Shown: positions 28,107 to 36,591 of the stretch, in pieces
Layout of the letters: each line of letters starts with the position of its first letter
How positions within the stretch are numbered: the stretch's first letter is position 1
NCBI GenBank assembly: GCA_018334095.1
Contig: JAGXTE010000059.1
Span: forward strand, 1 to 64,000
Source: Nitrosarchaeum sp.
Lineage (GTDB): Archaea > Thermoproteota > Nitrososphaeria > Nitrososphaerales > Nitrosopumilaceae
DNA: 64,000 nt
Reading direction: 5' to 3'
Position numbers and translations under genes: made by a program
The notes under the pieces: generated by a model
What the model saw: only the letters and a program-made list of their open reading frames with translations
Databases searched by the model: none
Told to the model about the DNA's origin: nothing

Positions 28107-29098
28107 GCACGTAACCTCTTCATCTTTGCATGTTCTCGTTTTCGATTAAATCCTACATCATCATCTCTCATTTCCCGACCGGTGTAAGAGATAAAGACAT
28201 CATCCAAAGTTGGCTGAGTCAAAGAGATTGAAATAATTTTAATTTCAAGTAAAGAAGAGATTTTAAAAATTTCTGGAATTACTTGTGTTCCATTTGATGT
28301 AAAAATTGTTAACTTGTCATTGTCTTTGTTTATCTTTTTGATATATTCAATTTTATGCAGGTGTGTTAAAAAATCATCAGGATTTTTACTTTCAAATTTT
28401 AAAGATATTACTTCATTGCCCATTGCATTTTTCATATTTTCTGGAGTGTCAATGATTTGAATCTGCCCGTGATCAATAATTCCAATTCTATCACATAGCT
28501 GATCGGCTTCTTCCATGTAATGGGTTGTAAGAAAAATAGTCATCTCAAATTCTTTGTGTATTTTTTTTATGTATTCCCAAATTTTTCTACGTGTTTGAAT
28601 ATCCAAGCCCACCGTTGGCTCGTCTAAAAATAACACTTTGGGATGATGTAGTAATCCACCTGCAATATCCAATCTCTTTCTCATACCACCAGAATAAGTA
28701 ACTACAGAATCATTTTGTTTATCAGTTAATTCAATTAATTCCAAAATTTCATCGATTCTTTTATTGATCTGATCTTTTGGGATGTGATTGAGTCTGGCTT
28801 GCAATAACAGATTTTCTCTTCCTGACAGATATTCATCAACAGTAGATTCTTGTTGTACATACCCTATACTTTGACGAACTTGTTTTGCATGTGTCACCAC
28901 ATCAAACCCAGAAACAAGAGCTTGTCCAGATGTTGGTTTGAGTAATGTGGTAAGTATCATAATTGTTGTACTTTTACCTGCACCATTAGGACCAAGAAAT
29001 CCAAATATCTCACCTGATTCAACTGCAAAAGAGATATCATTTACAGCTTTTACAGCACCAAAAGTTTTTGAAAGAGATCTAGTTTCTACTGAGTACAT
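28103..29098 (-). CDS. ABC transporter ATPase, DrrA/NatA-type
   Basis: Walker A GPNGAGKST (~residue 37), Q-loop QQEST, signature SGGMRKRLD, Walker B VLFLDEPTVGLD, switch FLTTHYMEEADQLCDRIGII. The C-terminal ~100 residues are the extension typical of DrrA-like exporter ATPases. It pairs with the overlapping ABC-2 permease. It is not SufC, whose gene is lacking near the suf operon. Confidence 0.95.
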   Translation of the reverse strand: MYSVETRSLSKTFGAVKAVNDISFAVESGEIFGFLGPNGAGKSTTIMILTTLLKPTSGQALVSGFDVVTHAKQVRQSIGYVQQESTVDEYLSGRENLLLQARLNHIPKDQINKRIDEILELIELTDKQNDSVVTYSGGMRKRLDIAGGLLHHPKVLFLDEPTVGLDIQTRRKIWEYIKKIHKEFEMTIFLTTHYMEEADQLCDRIGIIDHGQIQIIDTPENMKNAMGNEVISLKFESKNPDDFLTHLHKIEYIKKINKDNDKLTIFTSNGTQVIPEIFKISSLLEIKIISISLTQPTLDDVFISYTGREMRDDDVGFNRKREHAKMKRLRA

Positions 29099-29182
29099 AC
29101 TTTGATCGGTTATGTCAATTATAAATTGTTAAGCGTTAATAATCTCACAAAAAATTTAAAGGTCATTTTAGTCAGTCACAAC

Positions 29183-29278
29183 ATGAAAGGGCTCTGTCAA
29201 AAGTGTCACACATCAAATGTTGAGATTACATTAGATAAAGGAATTCCTATTTGTCTTAATTGCAATAAAAAACCATAA
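29183..29278 (+). CDS. 31-aa zinc-ribbon microprotein
   Basis: The short frame encodes two C-x-x-C knuckles (LCQKC near residues 4-8 and ICLNC near 23-27) separated by 15 residues with K-G-I-P before the second pair, a good zinc-ribbon pattern. A TTTAAA box (29153-29160) is centred about 26 nt before the ATG, exactly where a leaderless archaeal promoter should have it. Function unknown; proteins of this size may be nucleic-acid or protein adaptors. It stands alone between the ABC exporter and the PRC-barrel gene. Confidence 0.7.
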   Translation: MKGLCQKCHTSNVEITLDKGIPICLNCNKKP

Positions 29279-29299
29279 ACTAAGAATTCTTAAAATAAA

Positions 29300-29752
29300 T
29301 TATTCTAATTTTTTGTATCCTTCTTTTGTTACTTTAAGAATAAGTTTTTCGCCAATTCCCCAAATTTCAGATTTAGAGATTATTTTTGAATGTAATATGC
29401 CATCTCCAATTTCAATAGACTCTAGTTCATGAGTATCAGGGTTTTTGTGTAATCGTTTTACTTTGCCTATTTTATGACCGTCAATGTCAACTACAGGGAT
29501 TCCAGTTCTTATTGGAGGTCTGCCAAGCAGCAAAGTTTCCTCTGTGAATTTGTCAATGTAATCAGCGCCAAGAAAATAGTCTTTGTTAAATCCCTGATGA
29601 ATGGTAACTCCTGAAACGATTAGGGTTTTTTGATTAATGTGAATATGTTTTACTTTGCCGTAAGAGATTCCTTCTCTGTCTATGACTTTTTTTCCGACAA
29701 AGTCATCTGCTGTGGCTGTATTTTCAGGCATATCTTCGAGTTTAACTGACAT
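29300..29752 (-). CDS. PRC-barrel domain protein
   Basis: A 150-aa soluble protein with two PRC-barrel-like units: KVIDREGISYGKVKHIHIN near residues 20-38 and VVDIDGHKIGKVKRLHKN near 90-107. PRC barrels occur in RimM and photosynthetic reaction centre H subunits and act as protein or RNA interaction folds; in archaea many are uncharacterised. No partner gene is evident. Confidence 0.85.
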   Translation of the reverse strand: MSVKLEDMPENTATADDFVGKKVIDREGISYGKVKHIHINQKTLIVSGVTIHQGFNKDYFLGADYIDKFTEETLLLGRPPIRTGIPVVDIDGHKIGKVKRLHKNPDTHELESIEIGDGILHSKIISKSEIWGIGEKLILKVTKEGYKKLE

Positions 29753-29839
29753 GAGTTACTGTATTCAGATTTGCTTATCATACCAAATATCATAATTTTC
29801 TAGCAATGAGGTTAAATTACTTGACAGAAATATTGCCTC

Positions 29840-30160
29840 ATGGAAATGAGCCAGGTATTTCGTGCGGTATTAAGCACAAAAGGAAGAAAGACAGGCAGAA
29901 TACATTCAGTTATGCTTCGTGCTGTAAAGTATAATGAAAAAATCTATTTTTCAAGACATAGGCCAGATGGAGACTGGTTCAAAAATGCCATGGCAAATCC
30001 GGATGTAATCATAGAGTATGATAATTCAAGATATACAGGTAAAGCAAAGATAGTTGATGATGAAAAACTTGAGCAAAAGATTTCTCAGTTAAAATATCCA
30101 GGTGAAAAAAGAGCTGAAGAAAAAAGAGTTGCAATAGAGATTACACTATATGAACAATAG
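29840..30160 (+). CDS. Deazaflavin (F420)-dependent nitroreductase-family protein
   Basis: The 106-aa protein shows the small split-barrel pattern of Ddn/DUF385 proteins: LSTKGRKTGRIHSVMLRAV (cofactor-binding G-R-K-T-G), DGDWFKNAMANPDVIIEYD, and RYTGKAKIV. It would bind F420 and catalyse a hydride transfer to an unknown substrate. CofE, an F420 biosynthetic enzyme, is encoded at 62604 in this window, consistent with F420 in the organism. TATA (TTAAATTA) lies about 24 nt before ATG 29840. The 3' end overlaps the convergent gene by 20 nt. Confidence 0.85.
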   Translation: MEMSQVFRAVLSTKGRKTGRIHSVMLRAVKYNEKIYFSRHRPDGDWFKNAMANPDVIIEYDNSRYTGKAKIVDDEKLEQKISQLKYPGEKRAEEKRVAIEITLYEQ

Positions 30161-30785
30161 TGGTTAGTCCTCTTCGTTCAAACTCTACATCATTTTCCAT
30201 TTCACTAACAGTAACAGTAAAAGATATGACATCACGTTGCTTTGCATTTTCTGCATGCAGTTTTAGATGAATATCCATTAAATCAAATTCTTTTGTTGGC
30301 AAATCAGTTTCATCTAGAAATGCACCACATGTAGATTCAATTCTAAATCGATCATCTTTAAAATGAAATCCTAATTTTGTTTTTCTTCCCTGTCTACCAC
30401 TCGATTTTACATTTACATCTATAATTCCAGGTTTTGCCATTGTATAACTTGATTTGCCATTTACAAATACACCAAATTCAAGTGGCTTTCCTGCTGTAGA
30501 TTCTGCCATCTTTTGGATTCCATCATTCATAACAACATCAACTGCTTTGATTGTTTGTGCAACTTTAGCAATCCAATCATTTGTTCTTTCTATAGTTAAG
30601 CGAATTCCATTTCGTCTAATTTTGTCTTCATCTTCGGGAAGTTTGTAATAATCGACCCATGCTTCATAATCATGAGATATTTCTTTGATAAAATCCATGC
30701 AAGTTATTTTATAGTCATTAACATTGTCTGTTCTTTCTGAGCCATCATCAATTCGTACACCGTTGTAATCCATTGGCATCGCCAT
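30141..30785 (-). CDS. Hypothetical protein, 214 aa
   Basis: I recognise no family. It is soluble and acidic, with an N-terminal helical part (residues ~25-100) and a C-terminal beta-rich half (KTKLGFHFKDDRFRIESTCG, DVISFTVTVSE). The conserved-looking GKSSYTMAKPGIIDV segment may be a loop at the domain border. The gene stands alone, convergent with the F420-type gene and divergent from the gene at 30867. Confidence 0.75.
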   Translation of the reverse strand: MAMPMDYNGVRIDDGSERTDNVNDYKITCMDFIKEISHDYEAWVDYYKLPEDEDKIRRNGIRLTIERTNDWIAKVAQTIKAVDVVMNDGIQKMAESTAGKPLEFGVFVNGKSSYTMAKPGIIDVNVKSSGRQGRKTKLGFHFKDDRFRIESTCGAFLDETDLPTKEFDLMDIHLKLHAENAKQRDVISFTVTVSEMENDVEFERRGLTTIVHIV

Positions 30786-30866
30786 AATGACAATTATTTT
30801 TACATCTAAAAAAACTAATCAGGTCAGAAGATTAATGAATATAACAGGTTTCAAATTAATAATATC

Positions 30867-31349
30867 ATGTTATTCACAGAGATAGTAACAGATCTTCAAG
30901 AACAGTTAAAATCCAATCTACCACAAATTCGCTTCATGTTAAAGAAAAATCCAGGCATGGCATATGCAAGAATAGTAGAGATTGGCAAGGAAGTTGGTAA
31001 AAAATACAACATCAAACTAGTTGTTAATTTTCCAAAAGAAGGAAGAATAGAAGAATTTGAGATGTATGGAAAAAGAGATCTTAGCTTGATTGTAGATTAT
31101 GATAAAAAGAGATTTCCAATTAATCGCGAATTAATTAAAGAAAAGGCAAAGGAAGTTTTAGGTGATATCAAAGTGGAAGACGCTTACATGTATGATAACA
31201 AAGAAGGAGTAAGAGTGTTTACAGATAACTGGAAGATTGATATTTTGCCTCATTCAGTTCACATCTGGACGGAGTTTGATCAAAACGTTACAAAGTTTTG
31301 TGATTGGTTATTAGAAAATGCATATGAGATGAAAAATAAAACAGGTTAA
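30867..31349 (+). CDS. Hypothetical protein, 160 aa
   Basis: A soluble basic alpha/beta protein without recognised domain. It has MLKKNPGMAYARIVEIGKEVGKKYN, several K/R-rich strands, and tryptophans near the C-terminus (DNWKID, HIWTEFD, FCDWLLENA). A TTAATAATATC box lies about 10-17 nt before ATG 30867, so the mRNA may begin slightly downstream or an extended leader may exist. No neighbouring partner. Confidence 0.75.
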   Translation: MLFTEIVTDLQEQLKSNLPQIRFMLKKNPGMAYARIVEIGKEVGKKYNIKLVVNFPKEGRIEEFEMYGKRDLSLIVDYDKKRFPINRELIKEKAKEVLGDIKVEDAYMYDNKEGVRVFTDNWKIDILPHSVHIWTEFDQNVTKFCDWLLENAYEMKNKTG

Positions 31350-31354
31350 ATGTT

Positions 31355-31714
31355 TTAAAGAGATTCTAGTTTTTCAAGCAGACCATATGCTTCGTAATTG
31401 TCTGGTTCTAATTTTATGATTCTTTTGCAACAGTCAATTGCCTCATCTTTTTGCTGTAATGCAAGATGAACATTCGTTTTTAGAGTTAAAGTCTCAACGT
31501 CATTAGGTTCCATCTTAGCTGCCTTTTCAAAATATGGGATCGCTCTTTTTGCGTCCTCTAAAATAAAATAGATGCTTCCCATCATAAACATATAATCAGG
31601 ATCATTTGAAAATTTTTCCTCCAAACTCTTTCCAAATTCAAGTGCCTCTGAATAATCTCCATCTTTAACTAATTTTTTTAGACGTCGTTTTGGATAACTG
31701 AATAAACCTGTCAT
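31355..31714 (-). CDS. TPR-repeat protein
   Basis: The 119-aa protein consists of about three tetratricopeptide repeats: GDYSEALEFGKSLEEKFSND, DAKRAIPYFEKAAKMEPND and QQKDEAIDCCKRIIKLEPDN. These have the W/L-G-Y-A-F-A-P spacing, ending in the P-x-D/N turn. TPR proteins act as interaction scaffolds; partners cannot be read from the context. Cytosolic, no signal peptide. Confidence 0.88.
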   Translation of the reverse strand: MTGLFSYPKRRLKKLVKDGDYSEALEFGKSLEEKFSNDPDYMFMMGSIYFILEDAKRAIPYFEKAAKMEPNDVETLTLKTNVHLALQQKDEAIDCCKRIIKLEPDNYEAYGLLEKLESL

Positions 31715-31764
31715 TTAATCAACTTTAAAATCAAACAATTTGAATGTACGTGAAAAAAGTATTT

Positions 31765-33282
31765 TCAATCAAGCCATGATGCAGGGCCAGAGCTACTTGA
31801 ACTAGAGGTGGAAGCAGCTCGAGGAACTTTCATGATTCCTTCTTTTATCAAAAACTGGAGTCCTTCGATAAAGGATTTATCGTCAATTGAGCCATCAGCC
31901 CACCATCCTGCATTGTTTTTAATCCAAGATGGAATTTGTTTAGCAGTAGAACTAGTACCTTGTGATGTTGGTGGAATTTTAATTATATTCTCTTTGATCA
32001 AAAACTGAATTCCTTGAACAAAGGAATTATCATCAATTGAGCCATCAGCCCACCATCCTGCATTGTTTTTAATCCAAGATGGAATGTTTGAGGTAGTTGA
32101 ACCACCAGTCTTTGCAGATATTGGAAGATCAATTACAAGATAATCAATTGGGTTTGATGGGACTATTCCCTGTGGAGACAGTCCATACACGTAAACAACA
32201 AAATGAGCAATACCGGGTTTATGGTTAACAGTCATGTCAATAGTTGCTTGACCAGATGGGGAATACAGGTAATCATATCCCTGATCTTGTGCTACAGAAC
32301 GTAATGGTGGTAAAGTGAATTTGTCATCTACAACCATAAGATCAAACTGAACTTGATTCAAAAATTCAGTATCGTGGAATTTACTAAGGAAGTTTATCTG
32401 CCATTTCATTGGACACCCCTCAACTGGGAAGTCTGGACTATAGTAAGCATGAATTTGGTATTCAAAATTTTTGGTTGGTTTCTTTACGGATTTATTTAGA
32501 GCATCAGTGTTTGGACACCCTTTAACATCAGAAGTATTTTCTGTAGAATTAATTTTTGCAAATGGATCATTAACAACATTTTGTTTGTACTCTAGTAATT
32601 CAAAATCGTATTCAGTTGGCGGGATTCCAGAGGAAACATGAGTATATGTATGAGCTTTGACTGGAAATGGAAAATCATCAACTACCCAAACATGACTTCT
32701 AACACCACCTGTCTTCCAAGATATATCAACAGTATCAAATGTTCCAGCTCTTACAGTTACTTTTTCGATAGCAAGTGGGATTATTTGTTCACCACCAATA
32801 TTTCCAATTTTTCCCCAAGATTTAGCAGAGAATTTTTTTGGTCCTTTGTCACCGTTTGTATCATATCCATTTGCAAAAGCAGATAACCACACAATGGATG
32901 ATTTGAATGCACTTCTATACACCAAAAGATTATCAGTGCCTCCTGATGGTTCAGGAGCTAGTTTTCCAATTTCCATATTTCCTTTAATTATTTTATTTCC
33001 ATCATAAACTACAACATCAACAAGCCATTTGTCTTCACTTCCAGTTTTTACATCACCTTTAATCCACAAATCCATTTCAAAAGGAACACATTCACGATAA
33101 TTTACATGGCATAATGAATATGAAAAGAAATCACCTTTTTTGAGACCCTCTCCTGCAAACCATGTTGGATCACCTGGAAGTTCAACACCGCCTGCTTGAA
33201 CTTGAGCCAGTGCAGTTGGAATAGCGTATGAACCTAAGATCATAATTGAAGAAATAACTAAAACTAAAAACGATACCTTCAT
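31765..33282 (-). CDS. Secreted protein with two WWADG modules
   Basis: A signal peptide (SFLVLVISSIMILGSYAIP) leads into a ~370-residue extracellular beta-rich domain I do not recognise. Two near-identical C-terminal modules of about 40 residues follow (PSWIKNNAGWWADGSIDD...GIQFLIKENIIKI and ...GLQFLIKEGIMKV), separated by a Ser/Thr-rich linker. The same module ends PstS in this window. A low-complexity serine tail (TSSSSSSG) closes the protein. Likely a cell-surface protein; ligand unknown. Single gene. Confidence 0.88.
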   Translation of the reverse strand: MKVSFLVLVISSIMILGSYAIPTALAQVQAGGVELPGDPTWFAGEGLKKGDFFSYSLCHVNYRECVPFEMDLWIKGDVKTGSEDKWLVDVVVYDGNKIIKGNMEIGKLAPEPSGGTDNLLVYRSAFKSSIVWLSAFANGYDTNGDKGPKKFSAKSWGKIGNIGGEQIIPLAIEKVTVRAGTFDTVDISWKTGGVRSHVWVVDDFPFPVKAHTYTHVSSGIPPTEYDFELLEYKQNVVNDPFAKINSTENTSDVKGCPNTDALNKSVKKPTKNFEYQIHAYYSPDFPVEGCPMKWQINFLSKFHDTEFLNQVQFDLMVVDDKFTLPPLRSVAQDQGYDYLYSPSGQATIDMTVNHKPGIAHFVVYVYGLSPQGIVPSNPIDYLVIDLPISAKTGGSTTSNIPSWIKNNAGWWADGSIDDNSFVQGIQFLIKENIIKIPPTSQGTSSTAKQIPSWIKNNAGWWADGSIDDKSFIEGLQFLIKEGIMKVPRAASTSSSSSSGPASWLD

Positions 33283-33362
33283 TTCACAAAAAAATGAGCG
33301 TTACGGATAGTTAAACGTTATTCAAATAAGCAAATATAGAGGAAAAATCAAGAAATTACATA

Positions 33363-33527
33363 ATGTGTGAATGCTCAAAAGTTCACTTGTACGAAGTAGA
33401 GTTTAAGCTTGATGGGATGACTGTAGTTCCAACTCACAAAAATTGCGGATTTTCATTAGATGAAAAACAATCAGACAAATTCCAAAAAGAACTTGTAAAA
33501 TCTTGGGGATTAGAGGAAGAAGAATAA
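33363..33527 (+). CDS. 54-aa hypothetical microprotein with Cys/His residues
   Basis: The frame begins M-C-E-C-S-K-V-H and has a further H-K-N-C near residues 25-28, so four cysteine/histidine ligands could bind a metal. The rest is charged and ends in an acidic EEEE tail. ATATAGA about 28 nt upstream fits a leaderless start at ATG 33363. No family recognised. Confidence 0.65.
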   Translation: MCECSKVHLYEVEFKLDGMTVVPTHKNCGFSLDEKQSDKFQKELVKSWGLEEEE

Positions 33528-33562
33528 TTAAAAAGAAAAAATAAAATTAAAACAACTTTGAT

Positions 33563-33706
33563 TTACAGTTGTTTGACTGCTTCTTTACAAACGTCAGTTT
33601 TACATTTGCAATCTGCGCTGCATATACAATGACCTTGCATATCACAATCACATGAGTAAGTTGGATCGCCGCTGTCTGCTTCGCATCCACATGCTTGATC
33701 TGTCAT
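33563..33706 (-). CDS. Metallothionein-like Cys-rich protein, 47 aa
   Basis: Nine cysteines in 47 residues, eight of them in four C-x-C pairs (CGC, CDC, CIC, CKC), with one histidine (QGHC) and almost no large hydrophobic residues. This is the composition of metallothioneins, which bind Zn, Cu or Cd in thiolate clusters. A TTTTAAAATA box is centred about 25 nt before ATG 33706, a good leaderless promoter. It is convergent with the Cys/His microprotein at 33363. Metal identity and family membership are inference. Confidence 0.75.
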   Translation of the reverse strand: MTDQACGCEADSGDPTYSCDCDMQGHCICSADCKCKTDVCKEAVKQL

Positions 33707-33759
33707 AGATACGCAATGTAATTACTTATTTTAAAATGTTAGTACAGGATTATAGAAAA

Positions 33760-34644
33760 TTACGCACCAGAGACAAGGCTTAGAACGGTATTGCATGATT
33801 TTTGAATGAGTTTTGCCTGTTGTTCAAGCAGATTAGAGTCAGCTTCAATGTCAAAGGCGACTCTAAGGATATGGATTAGATCTGGCTGGTTGTCGATTTT
33901 GTCTTTGATTTTTTCAAAATTATCTCTATTTACGTATCCCAAGTAAAAATAGCAATCAGAGAGCATAGAGTTTTTTATGAAATAGTCTGATTTTTGTTGA
34001 ATTATTTTTGAATGATTATTTTGTTCTACTTTATCAGAGAAGCCAATAGTTGATTTGATCATTCTTTCTAAAAGGGGAAGAGTAGCTCTTTCAATTCCAA
34101 CGGTTTGAGTCACAATTGAGATATGCTCATTAATTTGATTTTTTTTGAATTTACGCATCATATCCAACATATGAGTGGGATTTGGAGCAGATAGATTTAG
34201 AGAATAAATTGCATCAGCTAAAAAATAAGATGCACAGATTTGCCAACAAGATGAAAATACATTTGATGTGTTAATCACTTCTTTGGTTTTTTCACAACAA
34301 AAAAGAGAACTGAACAGACAATTTTTTGCATTATCCTTGTAAAGAATAGAGCGTTTCTCTTTTATTTTTGATAGAAACATTCGAAGTTCCCATGATTCAT
34401 CATGAATAATTTGCATTCCATCATATTTTACAAGAATGTTAGATTTGGTTTCATTTAATGAACCATGATGAATTTTAATAAAGTGATCGTCATACGAAAT
34501 AACTTTTTCTATCTCGGATTTATTGTCAAATATTGTAATATCATAGTCACATGAATCAAAAAATGAATTAGTCGCTCTACAGCCTCCAAGACCAACAGGG
34601 AAATTTGTCAGATGTTGATCTTCGATAAATTTTTTCAAGTCCAT
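33760..34644 (-). CDS. Hypothetical protein, possible nucleotidyltransferase-like fold
   Basis: The N-terminal VGLGGCRATNSFFDSCDYDITIFD resembles the G-S/G...S-D-x-D-x-x-x-x pattern of the minimal nucleotidyltransferase (Pol beta-like) core. The remaining 200 residues are helical, with several cysteines (NCLFSSLFCCEKT, SCWQICASYF). I see no further motif to assign a substrate, and the match may be structural coincidence. Length is 294 aa. It lies beside the metallothionein-like gene but 54 nt apart, same strand. Confidence 0.6.
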   Translation of the reverse strand: MDLKKFIEDQHLTNFPVGLGGCRATNSFFDSCDYDITIFDNKSEIEKVISYDDHFIKIHHGSLNETKSNILVKYDGMQIIHDESWELRMFLSKIKEKRSILYKDNAKNCLFSSLFCCEKTKEVINTSNVFSSCWQICASYFLADAIYSLNLSAPNPTHMLDMMRKFKKNQINEHISIVTQTVGIERATLPLLERMIKSTIGFSDKVEQNNHSKIIQQKSDYFIKNSMLSDCYFYLGYVNRDNFEKIKDKIDNQPDLIHILRVAFDIEADSNLLEQQAKLIQKSCNTVLSLVSGA

Positions 34645-34754
34645 AAAATTATTAATTTAGAATTTTGTATAAAGCAACGTACTTACTAATTTTTACCAAA
34701 GACTCATTGTCAAAACATTTCCTTTAAATTGAGATGGAGATTGTTTTGGAACAA

Positions 34755-34830
34755 GCTCCTGTGGTGTAGTCCGGCTAAGCATACTGCCCTCTCAAGGCAG
34801 TGATCTCGGGTTCAAATCCCGACGGGAGCA
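34755..34830 (+). tRNA. tRNA-Glu (anticodon CTC)
   Basis: The acceptor stem GCTCCTG pairs with CGGGAGC (one G-T pair), followed by discriminator A at 34830. The anticodon stem CTGCC/GGCAG encloses the loop CTCTCAA with anticodon CTC at 34791-34793, which reads GAG. The T arm CTCGGGTTCAAATCCCGA is complete. No intron and no encoded CCA. Confidence 0.95.
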
Positions 34831-34867
34831 TTTAGTTTTTTTATAATACTTTAATTTTAGGTTCAAT

Positions 34868-36301
34868 TTACGCAGTAACTTTTCTGTTTAATGTAATGGC
34901 AAAAGCAACCGATACTAATGATAGTGTAAATGCAGTAACAAAAATCATAGTGTATGCCTCAGGGGTTGGAAAACTACCAGAGATTCCATCGACTGTACCT
35001 CGATGCATTTGCTGAAACATTCCTGCAATAGAAGGACCGATAGACTGACCAATCAAATTAAAAAGCAATGTCATGCCAAGTGCTATTCCTGCAAATTGAA
35101 TTGGAGTAGATAACAAAACAATGTTAAAACCGCCAATAAATGCAAGAGATAATCCTGCAGCAATTACTGCAAGAGTAACTGTAACCATATAATCTGTAGA
35201 ATGGAACATTAGAAGACTAAAAAATCCAATAGTGCCTACTACTGTTCCAATTACAGTGAGTCTCTTATTTCCAATCTTCTCTAATGCAAAACCTGAGAGA
35301 ATACTACCAACTAGGAAAATTATCATAAACGGCATCTGGACAGTTGCAGTTGTTAGTTCAGAACCTCCAAAACCTAGTGGTTGTGGGCTTTGTATCATAA
35401 TTGGAATTGTTTGATACACCATGAAAGTACATAATCCTGCAATAAGCAAAATTAGCATTCCAAAAAGCAGCATTTTGTTTTTCAAAAGTTTCATATCAAT
35501 TAATGGTGATTGTACTTTCTTCTCTATTACGATAAATATCATTAATGATGTAATGGTTAATGCAAAAAAGATAATTGATTCAAAGACATCTCCAGTATTG
35601 TTTTCCAAGTAAGAAATACCGACTAGAAATGAAATTATTGTAAGGGCAAGAAATATGGATCCTTTGATATCTAAAGAAATTTTATTTTCTGAAATATGTG
35701 GTAATGGTCCTACATGAATGAATTTTAGTATGAACAAACCAAGTAATACCGCAATAGGAAAAACTGTAAAGAAGGTGGTATGCCAGCCATAGTTTTGAAT
35801 AATATTTGCACCCATCAACAAACCTAATGTAGCACCAGCTGGAAATGTTGCAGTAAATATAGACTGTCCAACTGCTAATTTCTTTTCTGGCAACACTTCT
35901 CTAATTATTCCAAATGCTATTGGAAACATGGAAATACCTACTCCCTGAGCTACTCTGGCTGCAATCATAAATGGTAAACTGTCTGCAAATCCTCCAGCTA
36001 AAATCCCTGCAGAATAAATCGACATTACAATCAGCAAGACTTTCTTTCTGCCATACACATCGGATAACTTGCCAGCAATGGGGGTTGCAACTGCACCTGC
36101 AATCATGTATGAGGATAAAATCCAGGATGATGTACTATATGGCATATCAAATTCTTCGATAAGTGTAGGTATTGCTGGCAGGATCATCGTTTCAGCATAC
36201 ATTGCAATTAGTCCCAAACAACTGAGGGTTCCAAGGATAAACCAAGCTGAACGAGTAATCTTTTCATTTTCTACTGTCAATTTATGAGCAACAAAATCCA
36301 A
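34868..36301 (-). CDS. Major facilitator superfamily transporter
   Basis: A 477-aa membrane protein with 12-14 hydrophobic segments. The MFS loop-2 motif appears as GKLSDVYGRKKVL (residues ~79-91), and motif-C-like PAGATLGLLMGANIIQNYGWHTTFF follows. N-terminal ILPAIPTLIEEFDMPYSTSSWILSSYMI is typical of drug:H+ antiporters. Substrate unknown; drug or metabolite export is the usual role. Single gene, 37 nt after tRNA-Glu on the opposite strand. Confidence 0.93.
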   Translation of the reverse strand: MDFVAHKLTVENEKITRSAWFILGTLSCLGLIAMYAETMILPAIPTLIEEFDMPYSTSSWILSSYMIAGAVATPIAGKLSDVYGRKKVLLIVMSIYSAGILAGGFADSLPFMIAARVAQGVGISMFPIAFGIIREVLPEKKLAVGQSIFTATFPAGATLGLLMGANIIQNYGWHTTFFTVFPIAVLLGLFILKFIHVGPLPHISENKISLDIKGSIFLALTIISFLVGISYLENNTGDVFESIIFFALTITSLMIFIVIEKKVQSPLIDMKLLKNKMLLFGMLILLIAGLCTFMVYQTIPIMIQSPQPLGFGGSELTTATVQMPFMIIFLVGSILSGFALEKIGNKRLTVIGTVVGTIGFFSLLMFHSTDYMVTVTLAVIAAGLSLAFIGGFNIVLLSTPIQFAGIALGMTLLFNLIGQSIGPSIAGMFQQMHRGTVDGISGSFPTPEAYTMIFVTAFTLSLVSVAFAITLNRKVTA

Positions 36302-36355
36302 TTTTCAAGTTTAAAATACCTTTACATGAAAAAGAAAGACAAGATTGGATAGTAG

Positions 36356-36529
36356 TTGGCTAAGAATTTAATAATTATAGTATTGGTAATTATAATTGCA
36401 AATTTAATTGGAATTGTAATTATTACAAATTTTGAGTTATTTTCACAAGAATGGTTAATTGGATTTGGAGTTATCATTGGAACTGTCATAGTTGCAGGAT
36501 TAATAATATATTCAAAAATTCGTAAATAA
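36356..36529 (+). CDS. Small two-helix membrane protein, 57 aa
   Basis: Reading from TTG 36356 gives M-A-K-N followed by two hydrophobic stretches (LIIIVLVIIIANLIGIVIIT and LIGFGVIIGTVIVAGLIIY), joined by a short loop with EWLIG, and a basic end KIRK. The frame is closed by TAG just upstream, so TTG is the only full-length start. A TTTAAAATA box lies about 41 nt upstream, implying a short leader. AT-rich sequence alone can mimic membrane segments, so confidence is moderate. Confidence 0.45.
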   Translation: MAKNLIIIVLVIIIANLIGIVIITNFELFSQEWLIGFGVIIGTVIVAGLIIYSKIRK

Positions 36530-36591
36530 TTTTTATCAACCATTTCATTATATACTTGAATCTTTTTATGAGATTACATCAAGTTAAAAAT

